From NCBI GenBank assembly GCA_963729295.1, contig CAVSNJ010000029.1:339849-403848 (forward strand): DNA of 64,000 bases. Direction: 5' to 3'. The translations under genes and the position numbers were made by a program. The notes beneath the pieces were generated by a model that worked only from the letters and a program-made list of their open reading frames with translations, made no database searches and had not been told where the DNA came from. Shown piece after piece: positions 51,284-59,023 of the stretch (its first letter is position 1; each line of letters begins with the position of its first letter). The DNA is from DATJLY01 sp963729295. Lineage in GTDB: Bacteria > Pseudomonadota > Alphaproteobacteria > ATCC43930 > CGMCC-115725.

Positions 51284-52010
51284 GATAAGCCCTCTCGACC
51301 TCGGGATTGCGGATCACCTCCTGCGGCGGGCCGTCCGCGATCTTGTGTCCCGCCACGAGCACGACGAGCCGCTCGGAGAAACTCATCACCGCGCGCATGA
51401 TGTGCTCGATCAGGATGATGGTCAGGCCCTGCTCGACGAGGCGATGCAGCACGAGCAGGATGTCGTCGATCTCCGAATGCGACAGCCCCGCCATCGATTC
51501 GTCCGCCATCAGAAGCTTGGGCTCGGTCGCCATGGCGCGCGCGAGCTCGAGCTTCCTCATCTCGATCTGCGTCAGGTCCCGCGGGCGCTTCGCCGCCTTG
51601 TCCTCGAGTCCGACGAGGTGCAACAGCTGGCCGCTCCGCTCCTCGATCGCGGCTTCGCTCAAATGCGTGCCCGACCGCGCGTTGACGGTGTAGAGAAGCG
51701 GGATGCGCAAATTCTGCTGCACCGTCATGCTGCGGAACGGGCGCGGGAGCTGAAAGCTGCGCGCGAGGCCGAGGCGCGTTCTCTGATAGGCGGGAAGCCC
51801 GTCGATCGCCGCGCCGGCGAAGGTGACGCTGCCCTGCTCGTTCTTAAGCGTGCCGCAGATGCAGTTGACGAGCGTACTCTTGCCCGAGCCGTTGGGGCCG
51901 ATGAGGCCAAGCCGCTCGCCCGCACGCACGTCAAGATCGATGCTCTCGAGCGCCACGAACCCGCCGAAGCGCTTGCCGAGCTTGTCGATCTTGAGCAGCG
52001 TTTCGCTCAT
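51273..52010 (-). CDS. Branched-chain-type ABC transporter ATPase (LivG-like)
   Basis: A 245-residue ATPase, ATG 52010 overlapping the LivM-like stop (ATGA). Walker A GPNGSGKST; signature region LTQIEMRKLELA lacks the classical LSGGQ, and Walker B reads KLLMADESMAGL with DES instead of DEP. The catalytic Glu is kept. These changes make it less canonical than the copy at 11951 but it is likely functional. Confidence 0.9.
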   Translation of the reverse strand: MSETLLKIDKLGKRFGGFVALESIDLDVRAGERLGLIGPNGSGKSTLVNCICGTLKNEQGSVTFAGAAIDGLPAYQRTRLGLARSFQLPRPFRSMTVQQNLRIPLLYTVNARSGTHLSEAAIEERSGQLLHLVGLEDKAAKRPRDLTQIEMRKLELARAMATEPKLLMADESMAGLSHSEIDDILLVLHRLVEQGLTIILIEHIMRAVMSFSERLVVLVAGHKIADGPPQEVIRNPEVERAYLGE

Positions 52011-52951
52011 CCTCTTCCCCGGCGCCCGCGGCGCTCGAAGAGGCCGATGATGCCGTTGGGCGCGACCACGACGAAGCCCACCATCAAGACGCCGACGATG
52101 AGCAGATTGACCGCGGACGAGATGGTGACGGTCGCGACCTGCTGGATCGTGCCGAGGAAGATCGCGCCGATCAGCGGCCCGAGCCAGTATTGCGTGCCGC
52201 CGATCAGCGGCATGGCGATGCTGTTGACGGCGAAGGTCAGGTTGAAGCCCGACGTCGGATCGAGATAGGTCACATAATAGGGGAGCGGCGCGCCCGCCAT
52301 GCCCATGAGCGCGCCCGACAGCGTCGTCGAGATGAGCTTCAAGCGCAGGGTCGGCACGCCCGATGCTTCGGCCGACATCTCGTCGTCGCGGATCGTGGCG
52401 AGGCCGTAGCCCAAAGTCGAATGCTCGATCGTGCGCGCGATCGCGATCGAAATGCCGGCAAGCACCAGCATGACGAGGAAGAGATACTGGATGTAGCTGC
52501 CAATCAAAGGCGCGGTCTGCGGCCGGATGATATAGACCCCGCGCGAGCCGCCGACATAATCCCAGTTGGTGATGAATGTTTGCAGCACGACCGCGAGCGC
52601 CAGGGTCGAGATGGCGAAGAACACGCCGCGCAGACGCAAGGTGAGATAGCCCATGCCGAGGCCGAGGAGCCCGGCGAGCACGCCGGCGACCACGATCAGC
52701 ACGGGAATGGGCGGTCCCCACAATTTATGCAGCACCACCGACGAATAGGCGCCGATCGCGAGGAACCCGGCGGTGCCGAAATTGAGATAGCCGGTATAGC
52801 CGCCCAAAATGTTCCACGCGGTCGAGAGCACGATGTATTGCAGCACGAGATATGCCGCGAAGAAGAAATAGTCGTTGCTGACGAGGCGCGACAGCCCGAA
52901 CACCACGGCGACGGTGACGCCGGTGAGAAACCAGAACGTGCTCGTCTTCAT
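52007..52951 (-). CDS. Branched-chain-type ABC transporter permease (LivM-like)
   Basis: A 314-residue permease, ATG 52951 directly after the LivH-like stop. Eight to nine hydrophobic segments; LGGYTGYLNFGTAGFLAIGAYSSVV is the LivM hallmark and ARTIEHSTLGYGLATIRDDEMSAEASGVPTLRLKL the coupling loop. Works with the LivH-like subunit. Confidence 0.92.
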   Translation of the reverse strand: MKTSTFWFLTGVTVAVVFGLSRLVSNDYFFFAAYLVLQYIVLSTAWNILGGYTGYLNFGTAGFLAIGAYSSVVLHKLWGPPIPVLIVVAGVLAGLLGLGMGYLTLRLRGVFFAISTLALAVVLQTFITNWDYVGGSRGVYIIRPQTAPLIGSYIQYLFLVMLVLAGISIAIARTIEHSTLGYGLATIRDDEMSAEASGVPTLRLKLISTTLSGALMGMAGAPLPYYVTYLDPTSGFNLTFAVNSIAMPLIGGTQYWLGPLIGAIFLGTIQQVATVTISSAVNLLIVGVLMVGFVVVAPNGIIGLFERRGRRGRG

Positions 52952-53818
52952 CTAGCGTCCCATGATCCCGGTCGGGCGGAATCCCAAGGTCAGCAGCAGG
53001 ATGCCGAACGAGACGGCCGGCGACCACGAGGGCCCGTAGAACGTCGCGGTGAGGTTCTCGACGACACCCAGGAGGATGGCGGCCAGGAACATGCCGGTTA
53101 GGCTCCCCATGCCGCCCAGCACGCAGATCGCGAAGACGCGCCCGATATAGTCGCGCCCGATCGACGGCTCGACCGGCTGGATGATGATGAGGCACGAGCC
53201 CGCGAGCGCGGCGGTCGCGATCGAGATCGAGAACGCGATCCGCTTGATGCGCGTCGGGTTGATCGACATGAGGCGCAGCGCGCCCGAGTCCTGCGGCACG
53301 GCGAGGATCGCGCGGCCGATGAAGGTGTGCGAGAGGAAGAGTTGCAGGATGACAACGAGCACGACCGAAACCATCGCCGGCATGAGCATCCTGAGCGGCA
53401 GATCGACCTCGCCGATATGGAGGCTCGGTCCGATATAGGGCGCCTCGACGAAGCGGTAATCGACGCCGAAGATGAGGATGAGCACCACCTCGGTGATGAA
53501 GAGCAGCCCGAAGAAGAAGGCGAGGCCGCGCAAACCCTCCTCACCGCGCCGCTCGAACGACCAGTAATAGATCTCGTAGATGAGCCAGCCGAGCGCCAGG
53601 AAGCCCGGGATCACGATCACGCCCGAGAGGATCGGATCGAGCCCGAAATTGGAATTGAGGATATAGGCGGTGAACGAACCCAGGATGATGAAGGCGGGAT
53701 GCGCGAGGTTGCCGATGTCGAGCATGCCGAACGAGATGGCGACGCCGACCGTAACCGCAGCGTAGAAGCCTCCGAGCAGGATGCCGGACGCAATGGCATT
53801 TAGAAAAAGGTCCATCAT
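52952..53818 (-). CDS. Branched-chain-type ABC transporter permease (LivH-like)
   Basis: A 288-residue permease; ATG 53818 (a second ATG at 53815 is equally possible). GVAISFGMLDIGNLAHPAFIILGSFTAYI is the LivH hallmark and AVPQDSGALRLMSINPTRIKRIAFSI the coupling region. First gene of the operon LivH, LivM, LivG, LivF, HIBADH-like. No binding-protein gene is attached, so it must borrow one. Confidence 0.92.
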   Translation of the reverse strand: MMDLFLNAIASGILLGGFYAAVTVGVAISFGMLDIGNLAHPAFIILGSFTAYILNSNFGLDPILSGVIVIPGFLALGWLIYEIYYWSFERRGEEGLRGLAFFFGLLFITEVVLILIFGVDYRFVEAPYIGPSLHIGEVDLPLRMLMPAMVSVVLVVILQLFLSHTFIGRAILAVPQDSGALRLMSINPTRIKRIAFSISIATAALAGSCLIIIQPVEPSIGRDYIGRVFAICVLGGMGSLTGMFLAAILLGVVENLTATFYGPSWSPAVSFGILLLTLGFRPTGIMGR

Positions 53819-54059
53819 GGGAGCGTTCGCACTCTCCTCAGCACGGCCGCGCCGCGCCGACCCGGCGCCCGGCCGGACGAGAGACAAGACGATTCCGCAT
53901 TGGATGGACGCTCCCTGATCCGCGCCCCAGGTTGAAAGCCCCAGGACTAGTTATCGCTCGCGTCTTACTAGCCTCGATCGTGGCGCCGCGCAATTGCCGA
54001 GTGGCCGCGCTCGATGGCGGGCTTTTGCGCGGCACCGGCGCGAATTAGGCTCTCCCCGT

Positions 54060-54266
54060 TTCCGCGATCCGGAAGGCAATCGCATCGCGGTGTTCGTCGA
54101 CACCGACCGGTACATCCATCAGCCGATTCGGCTCGCGCTCGATCTCGACCAGCCAGAGGCCGAGACCCGCCGCCGCACCGAGGAATTGTGCCGCGCTCAG
54201 CCGGGCTTCAAGCCGATCGAGGAGTGGCGCGCCGAAATCGCGCGCAAGATCGCAGCCGATGCCTGA
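54060..54266 (+). pseudogene. Remnant of a VOC-family extradiol-dioxygenase-like gene
   Basis: The reading frame gives FRDPEGNRIAVFVDTDRYIHQPIRLALDL, RRTEELCRAQPGFKPIEEWRAEIARKIAADA, the C-terminal end of VOC-type catechol 2,3-dioxygenase-like proteins. Nothing of the first three quarters of the fold lies upstream (sequence at 53994-54059 is unrelated), and no ribosome site precedes it. Regarded as a 3' remnant left by deletion or rearrangement. The rest of 53819-54470 shows no gene. Confidence 0.7.
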
Positions 54267-54470
54267 TATCGCGCCACCAGATGTAGGCGCGCGCGGAACC
54301 CGATGCAGTATTGCTTGTTTGCTCGGTAACCGAACGACGGTTAGCACGCCACCCCTGGTACAATTCGACGCGCATTTTATGCTTAATTCGCGAAATTCGT
54401 TTGCTCTCGATTTCCGTCACTCATAGACTGAGGCCGATTGATTTCCGCGGTAGAGAAAAGGGAGGCCGGC

Positions 54471-54689
54471 ATGCGGATCTATACCGTGACATGCGACGGC
54501 ACGCCCGCGGCAGTCGTGCGCGCGGACAATCCTGCCGACGCGATCGACACTGCCCGTGCGCTTGCGGCGCCGGTCGCGCTCGAAGGATATGTCGCTGCGC
54601 GCGAGCCCAACGACAGCGAGATGGTGAGTTGGCTCGAGCATCGCGACGATCACGTGCTGCCGGCGTTCGCATCGGTCAAGGCGGCATAA
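54471..54689 (+). CDS. Small hypothetical protein, 72 residues
   Basis: ATG 54471 follows GGGAGG at a correct distance. Sequence MRIYTVTCDGTPAAVVRADNPADAIDTARALAAPVALEGYVAAREPNDSEMVSWLEHRDDHVL has a beta-alpha-beta look with no signal or membrane segment. No family recognised. The next small gene starts 13 bases downstream. Confidence 0.62.
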   Translation: MRIYTVTCDGTPAAVVRADNPADAIDTARALAAPVALEGYVAAREPNDSEMVSWLEHRDDHVLPAFASVKAA

Positions 54690-54702
54690 GGAAACCGCGT
54701 TG

Positions 54703-54903
54703 ATGACGTCATCGCTCCTGGAAGACGACGAGGCGGAACGGATCGCCGGCGACCTCGCCGCGAAATACGGCGAGGATGCGATCCCCTATGTGCGCGCGCG
54801 CGCCGATCGCGCGCAGGAAGTGGGCGACGAGCTCGCCTGGAGCGCCTGGCAGGCGGTGCTGGACGCGACCGAATCCCTCCTGTCGCGGCACGAGTCCGAA
54901 TAG
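54703..54903 (+). CDS. Small acidic hypothetical protein, 66 residues
   Basis: From ATG 54703 (TTG at 54700 also possible). LEDDEAERIAGDLAAKYGEDAIPYVRARADRAQEVGDELAWSAWQAVLDATESLL is a predominantly helical, acidic sequence, similar in style to small alphaproteobacterial proteins of unknown role. Likely co-transcribed with the gene at 54471. Confidence 0.6.
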   Translation: MTSSLLEDDEAERIAGDLAAKYGEDAIPYVRARADRAQEVGDELAWSAWQAVLDATESLLSRHESE

Positions 54904-54954
54904 CCAGACCGCGTATCGTTGACGCGCTGGCTCGCAGCGAATAGCGTTCGGGCC

Positions 54955-55743
54955 ATGGCGCAGTACCAAACCCTTCTGGCGGAACGGATCGAGCCGGCGG
55001 TGCTGCGCGTGACGCTCAACCGCCCGCAGGCCGCGAACGCGCTCAACACGCAGATGGGGCGCGAGCTGCTGGCGCTCTGGGGCGAGCTTGCCGACGCGCG
55101 CGACATCGGCTGCGTCGTGCTAACGGGCGCGGGCGAGCGCGCCTTTTGCGCCGGCGCCGATTTGAAAGAACGCCACGGCATGAGCGATGCCGACTGGCAG
55201 GCGCAGCACGTGATCTTCGAGCGGCATTACTGGGCGCTTCTCGACGTGCCGATGCCGGTCATCGCTGCGGTCAACGGCCATGCCTATGCCGGCGGGCTCG
55301 AGATGATGCTTGCTTGCGACTTCGCCTATGCGGTGCCGGGCGCGCGCTTCGCTCTGACCGAGACGACGCTCGGCATCATGCCCGGCGCCGGCGGCACGCA
55401 GCTTCTGCCGCGCGCGGTGGGCGAGCGCCGCGCCAAGGAGATCATCCTGACCGGCCGCCCCTTCACGGCAGAGGAGGCGCAGCATTGGGGCCTCGTCAAC
55501 CGTCTTGTCGCGCCCGAGGCGCTGATGGACGCGAGCCTCGCGACGGCGGCCCAGATCGCCGAGAACGCGCCCTTGGCGGTGCACCAAGCGAAGAAGTCGA
55601 TCCACACCGGCCTGCAAATGGACCTGAAGAGCGCGTTCCTGTTCGAGATCGAAGCCTATAACCGCCTCATCCCGACCGAGGACCGGCGCGAGGGCATCCA
55701 GGCCTTCAACGAGAAGCGGAAGCCCCGCTTCAAGGGGCGCTGA
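54955..55743 (+). CDS. Enoyl-CoA hydratase/isomerase family (crotonase)
   Basis: A 262-residue crotonase-fold protein, ATG 54955 before conserved AQYQTLLAERI. RVTLNRPQAANALN, GAGERAFCAGADLKER (CoA/oxyanion loop) and AVNGHAYAGGLEMMLACDFAYA, then TETTLGIMPGAGGTQLLPR with a catalytic Glu region, are diagnostic. Hydrates enoyl-CoAs or isomerises them. The acyl-CoA dehydrogenase gene starts three bases past its stop; they likely act in sequence. Confidence 0.9.
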   Translation: MAQYQTLLAERIEPAVLRVTLNRPQAANALNTQMGRELLALWGELADARDIGCVVLTGAGERAFCAGADLKERHGMSDADWQAQHVIFERHYWALLDVPMPVIAAVNGHAYAGGLEMMLACDFAYAVPGARFALTETTLGIMPGAGGTQLLPRAVGERRAKEIILTGRPFTAEEAQHWGLVNRLVAPEALMDASLATAAQIAENAPLAVHQAKKSIHTGLQMDLKSAFLFEIEAYNRLIPTEDRREGIQAFNEKRKPRFKGR

Positions 55744-55746
55744 GCG

Positions 55747-56922
55747 GTGAGCGATCCGGTGCTGCCGCTGGGCGAAGACTTCGCCGACATCCGCGCGGCG
55801 GTGCGCCGCATCTGCGACGGCTTTCCGGGATCCTATTGGCGCGAGCGCGAAGCGCGATCCGAATACCCCGAAGCCTTCGTCGCGGCGCTGACCAAGGCCG
55901 GATATCTGGGTGCGCTCATTCCCGAGCGTTACGGCGGCTCGGGCCTGCCGCTCCGCGCGGCATCCGTGATGCTCGAGGAAATTCACGGCGCCGGCTGCAA
56001 CGCGGGCGCATGCCACGCGCAGATGTACATCATGGGGACGCTGCTGCGGCACGGCAGCGCGGCGCAAAAGGAGCGCTATCTGCCGAAGATCGCGTCCGGC
56101 GAATTGCGTCTCCAGGCGTTCGGCGTGACCGAGCCCACGACCGGTTCCGACACGACGCAGTTGAAGACGCGGGCCGAGCGGCGCGGCAACGACAAATTCG
56201 TCGTGCGCGGGCAAAAAGTCTGGACCTCGCGCGCGCGGCAATCGGACCTGATGCTGCTCTTGGCGCGCACCACGCCCGCCGAGGAGGTGAAGCGGCGCGG
56301 CGACGGGCTCTCCGTGTTCATCGTCGATCTCAACGAAGCCCACGGCAAGGGCATCGAGATCCGCCCGCTCGATGCCATGATCAACCACAACACCAACGAG
56401 ATCTTCTTCGACGATCTCGAAATCCCGGCCGAGAATCTGGTCGGCGAGGAAGGCAAGGGCTTCCGCTACATCCTCGACGGCATGAATGCCGAGCGCATCC
56501 TCATCGCCTCCGAAGCGCTGGGCGATGCGCGCTGGTTCCTGCGCACGGCCGTGGCATATGCCGGCAGCCGCGTCGTGTTCGGGCGCCCGATCGGCCAGAA
56601 CCAGGGCGTGGCGTTCCCGATCGCGAAGGCGCATGCCGAGACCGAAGCCGCCGACCTCATGGCGCGGAAGGCGGCAGCTCTGTTCGACGCAGGCGCGCCC
56701 TGCGGCGCCGAGGCGAACATGGCGAAGCTTCTGGCCGCCGATGCCTCGTGGCACGCGGGCGAGGCCTGCTTCCAGACGCATGGCGGCTTCGCCTTTGCGC
56801 GCGAATACGATGTCGAGCGCAAGTGGCGCGAAACGCGCCTCTTCCAGACCGCGCCGATTTCGACGAACCTCGTCCTGGCATATATCGCCGAGCACGTGTT
56901 GGGCTTGCCGCGGTCCTACTGA
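55747..56922 (+). CDS. Acyl-CoA dehydrogenase family protein lacking the usual EGT glutamate
   Basis: A 391-residue flavoprotein with GTG start at 55747. ALIPERYGGSGLPL, AFGVTEPTTGSDTTQLKTRAER, KVWTSRARQSDLMLLLART (FAD/substrate loops) and QTHGGFAFAREYDVERKWRETRLFQTAPISTNL follow the family. At the place of EGT with its catalytic base in many acyl-CoA dehydrogenases, this protein reads TAPIST, so it is either an isoform with the base elsewhere or has altered chemistry. Paired with the crotonase upstream. Confidence 0.88.
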   Translation: MSDPVLPLGEDFADIRAAVRRICDGFPGSYWREREARSEYPEAFVAALTKAGYLGALIPERYGGSGLPLRAASVMLEEIHGAGCNAGACHAQMYIMGTLLRHGSAAQKERYLPKIASGELRLQAFGVTEPTTGSDTTQLKTRAERRGNDKFVVRGQKVWTSRARQSDLMLLLARTTPAEEVKRRGDGLSVFIVDLNEAHGKGIEIRPLDAMINHNTNEIFFDDLEIPAENLVGEEGKGFRYILDGMNAERILIASEALGDARWFLRTAVAYAGSRVVFGRPIGQNQGVAFPIAKAHAETEAADLMARKAAALFDAGAPCGAEANMAKLLAADASWHAGEACFQTHGGFAFAREYDVERKWRETRLFQTAPISTNLVLAYIAEHVLGLPRSY

Positions 56923-56962
56923 TCGGGGCAAAATCGGCGTCACCCGAATCTTGGAGAAGAAA

Positions 56963-57205
56963 ATGGCCGATCCGATTCCCGCACAAAAGAGCCCTTACGG
57001 CGTCGAGGTCACCGCTGGGCAGCGCTATGTCTGGTGTGCCTGCGGGCGCAGCCAGACGCAGCCCTTCTGCGACGGCACGCACAAGGATTTCGGGCTCAAG
57101 CCCATGCCCTTCGTCGCCGAGAAGACCGAGCAGGTCTGGCTGTGCGGCTGCAAGGCGAGCGGCAACAAGCCGTTCTGCGACGGCTCGCACAAGAAGGTCC
57201 CGTGA
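56963..57205 (+). CDS. Double CDGSH iron-sulfur protein
   Basis: An 80-residue protein, ATG 56963 behind TTGGAGAAGAAA. Two CDGSH-type clusters: WCACGRSQTQPFCDGTH (residues 19-35) and LCGCKASGNKPFCDGSH (53-69), each CxCx(9)PxCDGxxH. Such proteins hold redox-active [2Fe-2S] clusters and appear in electron or Fe-S transfer. Its stop overlaps the next gene's GTG. Near fatty-acid genes, possibly an electron carrier. Confidence 0.9.
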   Translation: MADPIPAQKSPYGVEVTAGQRYVWCACGRSQTQPFCDGTHKDFGLKPMPFVAEKTEQVWLCGCKASGNKPFCDGSHKKVP

Positions 57206-57501
57206 CGCCGCGCCTCGTGCTCCTGATGATCCTGCCGCTCGTGGCACTCGCGCCCAGCCTGTCGAGCGCGGCGGATCAGCCCGCCTTTCCCGACCAGCAG
57301 ATGATGCAGCAGCTCCTCGAGGCGCAGCGCCTGGCGCGGCAGGCGGGGCAGGACATGGTGCGCGCACTCGACGCGTTGGGCCGCGCCGTGCCGCAATACG
57401 GCATTCCCTACCTCGATCGCGACGGCAACATCATCATTCCGCGTTTGCGCCGTGCGGGCGAAGGCACCCCCGTGCCGGAGTATGTTCCGGGGCCGCTCTG
57501 A
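57202..57501 (+). CDS. Small exported protein, 99 residues
   Basis: GTG 57202 overlaps the CDGSH gene stop (GTGA). Signal peptide MTPRLVLLMILPLVALAPSLSSAAD, then a helical QQMMQQLLEAQRLARQAGQDMVRALDALG and a short tail IIIPRLRRAGEG. Probably periplasmic. Unknown function; conserved-looking size but no family recognised. Confidence 0.65.
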   Translation: MTPRLVLLMILPLVALAPSLSSAADQPAFPDQQMMQQLLEAQRLARQAGQDMVRALDALGRAVPQYGIPYLDRDGNIIIPRLRRAGEGTPVPEYVPGPL

Positions 57502-57510
57502 GCCAGGCCC

Positions 57511-58005
57511 TTATTTGAGCCGGTCGCGGATCGCGTCGAGCCCGGCCTTGGCGCAGGCCTCGTCGAGATTGCCGCCCGGCGCGCCCGCGGCGCCGATCGC
57601 GCCCACCACCTCGTCGCCGATCTTGATGACGAGCCCGCCCTGGAACAGCAGCAGGTGCGGCAGCTTCGAGGTCAGAGTCGCGATCGTCGTGGTCTTGGCG
57701 CGCTCGACGAGAGCGCCCGTGTCCGCCTTGAAGGTCACGCTCGTATAGGCCTTGTCGTGCGCGCTGTCTAAAGTGTGGATGCCGGCAGTGTCGCCGCGCA
57801 GGCTCGCCTGCGTCACGCCGTCGGCATCGACGAGGACCGCGGTCTCGGCATAACCCTGTTTGGCGCAGCTCGCGACTGCGGCGCCGACCGCCTCGTTAGC
57901 GAGCGCGGCGGAGACGCGGTGTGTCGCCAGCACGTCGGCGGCGTGGGCGGGCACGGCAAGGCAAAGCGCGAATGGCACGGCGGCGGCGGCGGCAAAGCGG
58001 ATCAT
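57511..58005 (-). CDS. HbpS/GlcG-like exported heme-binding domain protein
   Basis: A 164-residue exported protein with signal MIRFAAAAAVPFALCLAVPAHAADV. AVASCAKQGYAETAVLVDADGVTQASLRGDTAGIHTLDSAHDKAYTSVTFKADTGAL and the GGNLDEACAKAGLDAI end match the HbpS/GlcG fold, a heme- or cofactor-binding sensor. Likely periplasmic. Convergent with the gene at 57202. Confidence 0.8.
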   Translation of the reverse strand: MIRFAAAAAVPFALCLAVPAHAADVLATHRVSAALANEAVGAAVASCAKQGYAETAVLVDADGVTQASLRGDTAGIHTLDSAHDKAYTSVTFKADTGALVERAKTTTIATLTSKLPHLLLFQGGLVIKIGDEVVGAIGAAGAPGGNLDEACAKAGLDAIRDRLK

Positions 58006-58063
58006 GCTGTCCTCCCGGGTGGCTTGCCGGACGATGATCGCCCTGCCTTAATGGCGGCGCAAC

Positions 58064-58681
58064 ATGGCCCGAGCCCGCCTCCTTCCTGCGGTCCTGGCGC
58101 TCGCCGCGGCGGCGCTGCTGCTGGCTGCGCGCCCGGGCGGCGAGGAGAACGAGGGTGCCGCCTCGTTCGCCGGCCAGTTCCTCGTCGCCGCGCCCGACAT
58201 GGGCGATCCGCGCTTCGCCGAGACCGTGATCCTGATGGTGCGGCACGACGAGACCGGCGCCTTCGGCATCGTCATCAACCGCCCGGTCGAGACGCGCTCG
58301 CTCGCGAGCCTGCTCGAGGCGCTGGGCGACAAGCAGCCCTCCGCCAAGGGCGAGGTGCAGATCTATGCCGGCGGCCCGGTCGAGCCGGGGGTCGGCTTCG
58401 TCGTGCACAGCGCCGAGTACCACCTCGCGAGCACGGTCGCGATCGACGGCCAAGTCGCCGTCACCTCGAACGCCGAGGTGCTGCGCGACATGGGCGCGGG
58501 CAAGGGGCCGGCCCAGACGCTCGTGGCATTCGGCTATGCCGGCTGGGGCCCCGGCCAGCTCGAGAACGAGATGGCGCAGCACGCCTGGTTCACCGAGCCC
58601 GAGGACCCAAAACTCCTGTTCGATCCCGACCGGGCCGGTCTGTGGCAGCGGGCGCTCGACCGGCGCGACCGCACGCTATAG
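58064..58681 (+). CDS. YqgE/AlgH family protein with N-terminal signal sequence
   Basis: A 205-residue protein. SFAGQFLVAAPDMGDPRFAETVILMVRHDETGAFGIVINRP and YAGGPVEPGVGFVVHS, GYAGWGPGQLENEMAQHAWF are the UPF0301 pattern. Residues 1-30 (MARARLLPAVLALAAAALLLAARPG) look like a signal peptide, unlike classical cytoplasmic YqgE, so the domain may be exported. Role of the family is unknown. Confidence 0.85.
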   Translation: MARARLLPAVLALAAAALLLAARPGGEENEGAASFAGQFLVAAPDMGDPRFAETVILMVRHDETGAFGIVINRPVETRSLASLLEALGDKQPSAKGEVQIYAGGPVEPGVGFVVHSAEYHLASTVAIDGQVAVTSNAEVLRDMGAGKGPAQTLVAFGYAGWGPGQLENEMAQHAWFTEPEDPKLLFDPDRAGLWQRALDRRDRTL

Positions 58682-58712
58682 CTTCTAAGATATTGATTTA
58701 GCTTCATTCTCT

Positions 58713-58923
58713 GAATTGGCTTCGTTCGGCAAAACCGTGCTGTCAACCATCGGCTGCAGCCGTCATCCCGGAAATTGGGTTCGTTCTGCAGAATCACGCG
58801 GCGCCAAATTGGGTTCGTTCGGCAGAACCGTGCTGCCAGCCATCGGCTGTCAGCCTTCTCCCGGAAATTGGGTTCGTTCCGCGGAATTGGGTTCGTTTTG
58901 TGGAATTGGGGTCGTTCCGCGAA
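58713..58923. repeat. Six degenerate tandem repeats of about 21-23 bases
   Basis: Units with core ATTGGGTTCGTTC-GC-GAA start near 58713, 58771, 58806, 58864, 58884 and 58903; the last three abut. Two longer copies (58713-58771 and 58806-58864) share a 58-base segment containing CCGTGCTG and CATCGGCTG. A minus-strand translation (NPI/NEPNF-type) is common in spurious proteins of other genomes, so this looks like a mobile repetitive element rather than a gene. It fills most of 58682-59023; the remainder is unassigned. Confidence 0.7.
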
Positions 58924-59023
58924 ATGCCACACCACCCGGTCGCTGGAATAGCCATCTGCAAGGCCGCGCGAGGCACAATACGCATATCACGTACATGGCG
59001 CGGGGCGGGTCTCCCGTCAACCC

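Noticed and set aside
58534..58935. Minus-strand 133-residue protein over the repeat block
   Set aside because: Its sequence is just the translated repeat (NPI/NEPNF motifs) with no conserved fold.
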